Shown here: positions 15,466 to 20,232 of the stretch, in pieces
Position numbering within the stretch: the stretch's first letter is position 1
Layout: the number at the start of each line of letters is the position of its first letter
NCBI GenBank assembly: GCA_947457975.1
Contig: CANGYC010000009.1
Span: 1-20,232 of the forward strand
DNA length: 20,232 nt
Direction: 5' to 3'
DNA from: Comamonadaceae bacterium
Lineage (GTDB): Bacteria; Pseudomonadota; Gammaproteobacteria; Burkholderiales; Burkholderiaceae_C
Position numbers and translations under genes: made by a program
The notes under the pieces: model-generated
Database searches by the model: none
What the model saw: the letters and a program-made list of their open reading frames with translations, nothing else
Told to the model about the DNA's origin: nothing

Positions 15466-16335
15466 TCAGGCCTGCTGGATGCTGAAATGCTTGCGGTAGC
15501 GAGCGGGCAAGTCCGCGACGCGCATCATCATTGGCAGATCTGCCGAGTTGAATTCCGGGTCCCAGGCGGGTGGGCCCAGCACCTTGGCGCCCAGGCGCAA
15601 ATAGCCCTTGATGAGCGCCGGCGGCTCCACGTCCATGTCGTTGCACAGGCTGTCGACGGGCAGGGCCAGGCGGGGATGGACTTGGAATTCAATGGGTGCC
15701 AAGTGGGTGTTCTTGAGTTTGCGCCAAATACTCGCTGCGGCATGACCACCGCCTACGCCCTGGTGCTGCAGGGGAATGCTGGCGCAACCCATCATGGTGT
15801 CAAGCTGGTTGCGCACCATGAATTGCATGAGTGCGCCCCACAAGGCCAGGATCACACCGCCGTGGCGATGGTCCGGGTGCACGCAGCTGCGGCCGAGCTC
15901 GACCATGCGCGAGCGCAGCATGCGCAGGCGGGTGAGGTCGAATTCCAGGTCGCTGTAGGTGCTGCCCACCCGCTCGGCCTGGGCCGGTGTGAGCACGCGG
16001 TAGGTGCCAATCACCTCCTGGCTGAGCTCGTCCCGCACCAGCAGGTGTTCGCAGTAATCGTCGAACAGGTCCACATCGTGGCCAGGCAGCTTCTCAGGCA
16101 GCCGCGCCCCCATCTCCAGGGCAAAGACCCGGTACCTCAGTCGCTGCGCCTGGCGGACCTCATCGAGGTGCTGGGCCCAGCTGACCTGCAAACCTGCCGG
16201 GGCGATGGCACGAGGCGATTTTTCATTTGCCGCAGAATCGTCCGGACAAAGTGACCCCCGAGGCAAAGTCGCCAGCCCAGCCAGGCCGGAGGCCTCCGGC
16301 GACAAGGAAAACGTGGGATTGGGCAGTTCTTTCAT
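15466..16335 (-). CDS. olsB: OlsB-like GNAT N-acyltransferase (putative ornithine lipid synthesis)
   Basis: OlsB transfers a 3-hydroxyacyl chain from ACP to ornithine, forming lyso-ornithine lipid, a phosphorus-free membrane lipid precursor. The 289-residue protein has about 50 variable N-terminal residues, then the family features: VRQAQRLRYRVFALEMGA (60-77), DVDLFDDYCEHLLVRD (87-102), GTYRVL (110-115) and ELGRSCVHPDHRHGGVI (146-162). The acyltransferase core continues with MMGCASIPLQHQG (181-193). The ATG at 16335 has AAGG 7 nt upstream. The partner O-acyltransferase OlsA is not in this window. OlsB is Pho-controlled in some rhizobia, which suits the context here, but no PHO box in the right orientation was found in front of this gene. 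Related GNAT enzymes make other N-acyl amino acids, so ornithine as substrate is inferred. Confidence 0.8.
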   Translation of the reverse strand: MKELPNPTFSLSPEASGLAGLATLPRGSLCPDDSAANEKSPRAIAPAGLQVSWAQHLDEVRQAQRLRYRVFALEMGARLPEKLPGHDVDLFDDYCEHLLVRDELSQEVIGTYRVLTPAQAERVGSTYSDLEFDLTRLRMLRSRMVELGRSCVHPDHRHGGVILALWGALMQFMVRNQLDTMMGCASIPLQHQGVGGGHAAASIWRKLKNTHLAPIEFQVHPRLALPVDSLCNDMDVEPPALIKGYLRLGAKVLGPPAWDPEFNSADLPMMMRVADLPARYRKHFSIQQA

Positions 16336-16362
16336 GGCAAGCCTTTTGTAATGTCATCAATG

Positions 16363-16626
16363 TCAGAGGGAAGGCCGTACTGCGGCCTGGGGGCTGCGCC
16401 CGCCGGCTAAGCCCTGCAACCACGGGCGGGAGTCGGCCACAAAGCGCAAGCCTCCGGACGATGAGGCCAGGCTTTCGGCCGTTCGACGCAGCATGCGCAG
16501 GGCGATTTCCTTCACACACGCTGGCGGTGCGCTTGGGGCGCCCGGCAAGTCATGCGTGCAAGTGGCCACATCGCCGTTCGCAGAGATCTGACTGATCGAA
16601 GAGACGGAAAAAATCGAGTGGTGCAT
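16363..16626 (-). CDS. Doubtful small ORF upstream of olsB
   Basis: This is an 87-residue open frame from an ATG at 16626, with a weak GAG at ribosome-binding distance, ending 27 nt before the olsB start. Its middle (ACVKEIALRMLRRTAESLAS) has coding-like codon choice and could form an amphipathic helix; the ends look low-complexity. No family is recognised. It would fill the otherwise empty 334-nt stretch between olsB and the half-site array. If not real, that stretch is an unusually long olsB leader. Treat as a hypothesis. Confidence 0.25.
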   Translation of the reverse strand: MHHSIFSVSSISQISANGDVATCTHDLPGAPSAPPACVKEIALRMLRRTAESLASSSGGLRFVADSRPWLQGLAGGRSPQAAVRPSL

Positions 16627-16645
16627 GTGAAGCTCAGCTGTAAAA

Positions 16646-16722
16646 CTGTCAAGATTTTTCAAAACCGGCGTGTCAACGGCATGTCAAGTTCATGTCGACT
16701 TCGTGACGACCCAAGCTGTCAC
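16646..16722 (+). promoter_or_regulatory. Tandem array of PhoB-like half-sites upstream of MFS gene
   Basis: Four half-sites lie at exact 11-nt period: GTGTCAA (16670), ATGTCAA (16681), ATGTCGA (16692) and the weaker GTGACGA (16703). They are flanked by CTGTCAA (16646) and CTGTCAC (16716). The last is part of a 13-nt match, CTGTCACACAAGC, to the pstS PHO box on the other strand (10517-10529). Orientation is towards the MFS transporter, whose ATG is 89 nt further on. A convincing -10 is lacking; TCAAAG at 16733-16738 holds the expected 10-nt offset. Read on the other strand, three of the sites are TTGACA, so -35 elements for leftward transcription are an alternative. Confidence 0.55.
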
Positions 16723-16811
16723 ACAAGCTTCATCAAAGCGGGAGGGCCGCCCCCAGGATGGGCGTCTGGCTTGTCAGGCGCGGCCTGGGCTCTGGGCTAG
16801 GATGCGCTCGC

Positions 16812-18029
16812 ATGTCCAGCCCGCCTCTCCCGAATGCCTCGCCTCAGCGCCGCCTGGTGCTGGGCCTGGGCCTGACCCAGATGCTGGGCTGGGGCAGCAG
16901 CTACTACCTGCCGGCCACCCTGGCCGGCCCGATGGCGCGCGATCTGGGGCTGGGCACGGCCACGGTGTTTGCCGCTTTTTCCTGGGCCCTGATCGTGTGC
17001 GCCCTGGCAGGCCCCTGGGCCGGCCGGGCGCTGGACCGCTGGGGCGGGCGGCCGGTCATGGCCTGCGCAAGCATGGGCTTTGCCCTTGGCCTGGCCTTGC
17101 TGTCGCAGGCCCAGGGGCCGGTCAGCCTGTTCCTGGCCTGGACGCTGATCGGCCTGGCCATGGCCTCGGGCCTGTATGAAACCGCCTTCTCGACCCTGGT
17201 GCAGTTCTACGGTGCGGGGGCCCGGCGCTCCATCACAGGCATCACGCTGATGGGCGGGCTGGCCAGCACCCTGAGCTGGCCGCTGACCGCCTGGCTGGAA
17301 ATCACCTGGGACTGGCGCGTGGCCTGCCTGGCCTGGGCCGGCATGCACCTGTTGCTGTGCCTGCCCATCCATCTGCGGCTGCGGCCCGGGCCTATGCCCG
17401 CCAGCGTAGGCAGCACCCCGGAGACGGCGCCCACACCGGCCTGGTCGAGCGAGGGCCTGCCCGAGGCCCAGCGTGGCCGGGCGGCGGTTCTGCTCTCAAC
17501 GATCTTTGGCCTGACCTGGTTCATCAGCACGGCCATGGCCGCGCACCTGCCCGCGCTGCTGCTGGCCCAGGGCCTGCCCCTGGCTACTGCCTTGCTGCTC
17601 GGCAGCCTCATTGGGCCGGCTCAGGTGGCCGGGCGGCTGGCTGAATACGGCCTGCTGCGCCACCTGCATCCGCTGTTGTCGGCGCGCATCGCCGGGGCGC
17701 TGCATCCGCTGGGCGCCCTGCTCTTCTTGGGCCTGGGCACGCCGGTGGGCGCCGTCTTCACCCTGCTGCACGGCGCGGGTAACGGCGTGCTGACCATCGC
17801 GCAGGGCACGCTGCCGCTGGCGCTCTTTGGCACCCAGGGCTATGGCCTGCGGCAAGGGCTGTTGATGGTGCCGGCTCGCTTTGCGCAGGCGGCGGCGCCC
17901 TTTCTGTTCGGACTGGCTTTGGAGCATGCGGGCGCCCAGGCTCTGTGGCTGTCTTGCGGCCTGGGGCTCTGCTGCGTAGTAGCGCTGTGGCTGCTGCCCT
18001 CGCCGGCCCGCGCGGGCGCAGCACGCTGA
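16812..18029 (+). CDS. MFS transporter
   Basis: This is a 405-residue major facilitator protein with about 12 membrane segments. The first helix region contains GLTQMLGWGSSYYLPATLAG, a motif seen in a subgroup of poorly characterised bacterial MFS proteins. Loop 2-3 has motif A, GRALDRWGGRP (71-81). The centre has a short hydrophilic linker (TPETAPTPAWSSEG). The start was set at ATG 16812 because TAGGAT places AGGA 9 nt upstream; an in-frame ATG at 16758 would add 18 residues without hydrophobic character. The substrate is unknown. A half-site array resembling PHO boxes lies upstream in the same orientation, which suggests phosphate-starvation control and perhaps a phosphorus-related or lipid-related substrate. 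It converges with dusA, 10 nt apart, over a shared hairpin. Confidence 0.88.
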   Translation: MSSPPLPNASPQRRLVLGLGLTQMLGWGSSYYLPATLAGPMARDLGLGTATVFAAFSWALIVCALAGPWAGRALDRWGGRPVMACASMGFALGLALLSQAQGPVSLFLAWTLIGLAMASGLYETAFSTLVQFYGAGARRSITGITLMGGLASTLSWPLTAWLEITWDWRVACLAWAGMHLLLCLPIHLRLRPGPMPASVGSTPETAPTPAWSSEGLPEAQRGRAAVLLSTIFGLTWFISTAMAAHLPALLLAQGLPLATALLLGSLIGPAQVAGRLAEYGLLRHLHPLLSARIAGALHPLGALLFLGLGTPVGAVFTLLHGAGNGVLTIAQGTLPLALFGTQGYGLRQGLLMVPARFAQAAAPFLFGLALEHAGAQALWLSCGLGLCCVVALWLLPSPARAGAAR

Positions 18030-18043
18030 GGGCGCACCCTCAG
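18026..18043. terminator. Candidate bidirectional hairpin between MFS gene and dusA
   Basis: A perfect 7-bp stem, CTGAGGG (18026-18032) and CCCTCAG (18037-18043), with loop CGCA contains the stop codons of both convergent genes. There is no T run on either side, so if it terminates it would need Rho. It may simply protect both 3' ends. Confidence 0.4.
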
Positions 18044-19059
18044 GCCGGCTGGGCGGCGGGCAGACGAGCCTGCGCTTGCGCCAGGGCCTGCACCTCGTGT
18101 GGCGGCAAGGCCTTGAGGCGGTGGTCACTCCAGACCTGGCGCCAGCGCCTGGCCCCGGGCTGGCCCTGGCGCAAGCCCAGCATGTGGCGTGCAATCGTCT
18201 GCCAAGGCGTGCCGTGCTGCGCGGCCTCGCGCGCCATGTAGGCCACCATGGCGTCCTCGACGGCGTCGCGGGTCAGGTCCGAGGGCGCCGCACCCATGAA
18301 CTCGGCGTCCCAGGAGGCCAGCCACCAGGGGTTGTGATAAGCCTCGCGGCCGACCATCACGCTGTCAACCTGGGCCAGTTGCTCGGCCACCTGGGCCGAG
18401 GTACTGATGCCCCCATTGATGGCCAGGGTCAGTCCGGGAAAGTCGCGCCGCAGGCGGTGCACGATGTCATAGCGAAGGGGCGGGATCTCCCGGTTTTCCT
18501 TCGGGGAAAGGCCCTTGAGCCAGGCATTGCGCGCATGCACGATGAAGATGCGGCAGCCGGCTTCGGCCACGGTGCCGATGAAGTCGCGCACAAAGTCGTA
18601 GCTCTCCACCTTGTCGATGCCGATGCGGTGCTTGACGCTGACCGGCAGGCCCACCGCATCGACCATGGCCTTGACGCCGTCGGCCACGGTGCGCGGCTCG
18701 GCCATCAGGCAGGCCCCAAAGGCGCCGCGCTGCACCCGCTCGCTGGGGCAGCCGCAATTGAGGTTGATCTCGTTATAGCCCCACTGCTCACCTAGGCGGG
18801 CGGCGCGGGCCAGATCAGCCGCCTCGCTGCCACCGAGCTGCAGGGCCACCGGGTGCTCTTCCTCGTTGAAACGCAGGTGGCGGGGCACATCACCATGCAG
18901 CAGCGCGCCCGTGGTCACCATCTCGGTGTAGAGCAGCGCCTGGCGCGAGAGCAGGCGGTGAAAGTACCGGCAGTGGCGATCCGTCCAATCCATCATGGGC
19001 GCGACGGACAGCCGCGCATAGGGGCGCGGCGAGGGGGAAGGAATAGAGGGTGAATCCAT
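18040..19059 (-). CDS. dusA: tRNA-dihydrouridine(20/20a) synthase DusA
   Basis: DusA is a flavoprotein that reduces uridines 20 and 20a in the tRNA D-loop with NADPH. The 339-residue protein shows RLSVAPMMDWTDRHCRYFHR at the FMN-barrel start. The catalytic cysteine motif is NLNCGCPSERVQ (C104 in GCPS). The tRNA/FMN residues are in SVKHRIGID and IFIVHARNAWLKGLSPKENR, and FMN phosphate binding is in LAINGGIS and SVMVGREAYHNPWW. The C-terminal helical tRNA-binding domain ends the protein. The SPKENREIPPLRY stretch is typical of DusA rather than DusB or DusC. The ribosome binding site before ATG 19059 is weak. The gene stands alone on its strand, facing the MFS gene; no link to phosphate functions is apparent. 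Confidence 0.95.
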   Translation of the reverse strand: MDSPSIPSPSPRPYARLSVAPMMDWTDRHCRYFHRLLSRQALLYTEMVTTGALLHGDVPRHLRFNEEEHPVALQLGGSEAADLARAARLGEQWGYNEINLNCGCPSERVQRGAFGACLMAEPRTVADGVKAMVDAVGLPVSVKHRIGIDKVESYDFVRDFIGTVAEAGCRIFIVHARNAWLKGLSPKENREIPPLRYDIVHRLRRDFPGLTLAINGGISTSAQVAEQLAQVDSVMVGREAYHNPWWLASWDAEFMGAAPSDLTRDAVEDAMVAYMAREAAQHGTPWQTIARHMLGLRQGQPGARRWRQVWSDHRLKALPPHEVQALAQAQARLPAAQPA

Positions 19060-19101
19060 GGCCGGGTCAGAGGGAGGCCGGCATTGTCGCAGGGGATTCG
19101 C

Positions 19102-19302
19102 CTACTCGTTGGGGTTGTTGCCCTGCAGACCCTGGTCCATCTTGCACTGCAGCTGCACCTGCTCGAGCTCATCCACCAGGTGATCGATGCGCGGCATGTC
19201 TCTTGCGGCCTGGGCCATCTGGTGTTCGAGTTCGGCACGCAGCTGCGCATAACGGCGCCGGTGCGCGTCCGCCAGCGGGACGCTGGAACCCAGGCCCCGC
19301 AC
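19102..19302 (-). CDS. Small hypothetical coiled-coil-like protein, possibly 5'-truncated by a frameshift
   Basis: This is a 66-residue frame from a GTG, ending 42 nt before the dusA start, with typical high-GC codon use. The segment RRRYAQLRAELEHQMAQAAR, followed by DMPRIDHLVDELEQVQLQ, is heptad-like and helical. No family is recognised. The frame stays open well upstream of the GTG without any ATG, running through RKKARQARASARSRPAAPAK, a basic Ala/Arg tract. The GTG lacks a clear ribosome binding site. The real protein may therefore begin further upstream in another frame (see 19307-19423). Confidence 0.5.
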   Translation of the reverse strand: MRGLGSSVPLADAHRRRYAQLRAELEHQMAQAARDMPRIDHLVDELEQVQLQCKMDQGLQGNNPNE

Positions 19303-19306
19303 GGAC

Positions 19307-19423
19307 TCAGTCGAAGCGGGGATGCGGCTGCCTGCTTTTGCGGGAGCCGCTGGGCGACTGCGCGCGCTCGCGCGGGCCTGTCGGGCTTTTTTCCTGGCCG
19401 GGTAGAAGGTGGAGGCGGTTCAT
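19307..19423 (-). CDS. 38-codon ORF, likely true 5' end of the neighbouring small gene
   Basis: This ORF begins MNRLHLLPGQEK with ATG at 19423 and an AAAGG ribosome binding site about 9 nt upstream, starting 12 nt after the stop of the small membrane protein gene. It ends at TGA 19307-19309. A single-base indel near the A6 run (19387-19392) would join it to the frame of 19102-19302 and give a protein of about 105 residues. It is either a frameshifted gene, a sequencing error or an unrelated short leader ORF. Confidence 0.35.
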   Translation of the reverse strand: MNRLHLLPGQEKSPTGPRERAQSPSGSRKSRQPHPRFD

Positions 19424-19435
19424 GGGGTCAGCCTT

Positions 19436-19609
19436 TCAAATGGAGGGGATCGAGTCGATAAAAGGCATTTCAGCCGAAATGAGCGCAGCCGCTGCCGCCA
19501 TGAGGCTCACCATCAGGACATAGGCAAGCAAAGCACCGCTCAGGCGGGTCAGGTCTGGATGCGCATGCCAAGTACCGTGCAGGAATGCAGACCAGTGCTG
19601 GAGATTCAT
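19436..19609 (-). CDS. 57-residue putative small membrane protein
   Basis: An ATG at 19609 with GGGAG 6 nt upstream opens a frame of 57 residues starting MNLQHWSAFLHGTWHAHPD. A hydrophobic stretch, LSGALLAYVLMVSLMAAAAA, at about residues 23-42 is long enough for one membrane helix, with an acidic C-terminal tail (SAEMPFIDSIPSI). Codon use fits its neighbours. It is followed after 12 nt by the MNRLHLLP ORF, so the two could be co-transcribed. No family or function is recognised. The upstream 244 nt to the phaB terminator holds no convincing gene. Confidence 0.5.
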   Translation of the reverse strand: MNLQHWSAFLHGTWHAHPDLTRLSGALLAYVLMVSLMAAAAALISAEMPFIDSIPSI

Positions 19610-19853
19610 GGAGGGCTCCCAGGAAAAGGGTGAAATGACCTCAACGCTCTTGTGCAGCCATGATGGCCCGATCCAAACTGAACAGACATCAGCCCATGGC
19701 TGGGCTTTGTGTCAGCCACCTCTGACAAACGAGCGCAGCGTGATCGGCCGGTGACGAAACGGGCGAGCGACCCGCAGGGAGGCACCGGTCCAGCCGCACA
19801 GGAAATCCACCGTCTGGCCATCGAGGACCTGTATGGCGTCCTGGGAACAGGCG

Positions 19854-19886
19854 AAAAAAAACCGCCTCGTTCTGAGGCGGCTTTTT
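19854..19886 (-). terminator. Rho-independent terminator of phaB (potentially bidirectional)
   Basis: A 7-bp GC-rich stem (CCGCCTC at 19862-19868, GAGGCGG at 19874-19880) with a 5-nt loop is followed on the minus strand by eight U (A run 19854-19861). It lies about 30 nt after the phaB stop. T5 at 19882-19886 would also allow it to work on the plus strand. Confidence 0.93.
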
Positions 19887-19910
19887 CCAGACGCGTAGCC
19901 CGAAGCTCGA

Positions 19911-20232
19911 TCAGCCCATGTGCAGACCGCCGTTGACCGAGAAGTCGGCGCCGGTGGCGTAGCCGCCTTCTTCGCTGGCCAGCCAGGACACGATGGAGGC
20001 GATCTCGCTGGGCTTGCCCAGGCGCTTGACCGGCACGGTGGCCACGATTTTTTCCAGCACGTCAGGACGGATGGCGTTGACCATGTCGGTGCCGATGTAG
20101 CCAGGCGAGACGGTGTTCACGGTCACGCCTTTGGTGGCCATTTCCTGGGCCAGGGCCATCGAGAAACCATGCATACCGGCTTTAGCAGCCGAGTAGTTGG
20201 TTTGACCGGCTTGACCTTTTTCGCCGTTGACC
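19911..20232 (-). CDS. phaB: Acetoacetyl-CoA reductase PhaB, C-terminal part
   Basis: PhaB reduces acetoacetyl-CoA to (R)-3-hydroxybutyryl-CoA with NADPH for polyhydroxybutyrate synthesis. The window holds the last 106 codons; the start lies beyond base 20232. The catalytic Tyr-Lys pair of short-chain dehydrogenases is in GQTNYSAAKAGMHGF. The segments GVTVNTVSPGYIGTDMV and VPVKRLGKPSEIASIV, with the end ATGADFSVNGGLHMG, closely resemble PhaB of Cupriavidus type rather than FabG. The gene has its own strong terminator. This suggests the host stores carbon as PHB. Confidence 0.93.
   Translation of the reverse strand, partial: VNGEKGQAGQTNYSAAKAGMHGFSMALAQEMATKGVTVNTVSPGYIGTDMVNAIRPDVLEKIVATVPVKRLGKPSEIASIVSWLASEEGGYATGADFSVNGGLHMG

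Noticed and set aside
16758..16811. 18-residue N-terminal extension of the MFS protein from ATG 16758
   Set aside because: Basic/Gly-rich extension without a ribosome binding site; AGGA is correctly spaced before ATG 16812.
19691..19706. Hairpin AGCCCA/TGGGCT in the gap before phaB terminator
   Set aside because: Six-bp stem with a broken T tract; no gene ends nearby that would need it.
19606..19821. 71-codon minus-strand frame upstream of the small membrane protein
   Set aside because: No ribosome binding site, odd composition, and overlaps the start region of a better supported small ORF.

Overview
The window is high-GC, densely packed DNA that reads as the chromosome of a betaproteobacterium, most likely Burkholderiales and probably Comamonadaceae. 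The signs are the rho/rpmE2 pair, the order pstS-pstC-pstA-pstB-phoU-phoB-phoR, a PhaB-type acetoacetyl-CoA reductase and the protein sequences themselves. No IS element, phage gene, tRNA, rRNA or CRISPR array was seen. Assignments rest on reading motifs; no database search was run.

Layout. 1-727 (+): 3' end of rho, then rpmE2 (type B L31) and a clear intrinsic terminator. 749-3815 (+): a two-gene unit of a GT-C/ArnT-like membrane protein and a MATE exporter, overlapping by 8 nt. 3802-10444 (-): a complete phosphate operon transcribed pstS, pstC, pstA, pstB, phoU, phoB, phoR. 10696-12180 (+): divergent ppx exopolyphosphatase. 12271-12747 (+): a Lys/Ala/Pro-rich protein with a ribbon-helix-helix-like C-terminus and a palindromic candidate operator. 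12754-15356 (-): ppk1 followed by sixA, separated by 5 nt. 15466-16335 (-): an OlsB-like N-acyltransferase. 16812-18029 (+): an MFS transporter. 18040-19059 (-): dusA. 19102-19609 (-): small ORFs, including a 57-residue membrane protein and a possibly frameshifted gene. 19911-20232 (-): C-terminal part of phaB, with a strong terminator.

How it works together. About 13 kb is a phosphate island. It holds high-affinity uptake (PstSCAB), signalling (PhoU, PhoR, PhoB), polyphosphate synthesis (Ppk) and breakdown (Ppx), and a probable enzyme for phosphorus-free ornithine lipids. Candidate PhoB binding sites (7-nt CTGTCAT-like half-sites at 11-nt period) lie upstream of pstS, ppk and, more weakly, ppx. 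The pstS and ppk sites share the same 10-nt spacing to a TAGANT -10 element.

The least expected signal is a tandem array of PhoB-like half-sites at 16646-16722, pointing at the MFS gene and containing a 13-nt match to the pstS promoter. It suggests an uncharacterised Pho-regulated transporter. The RHH/H1-like protein between ppx and sixA-ppk is the other candidate for new biology.
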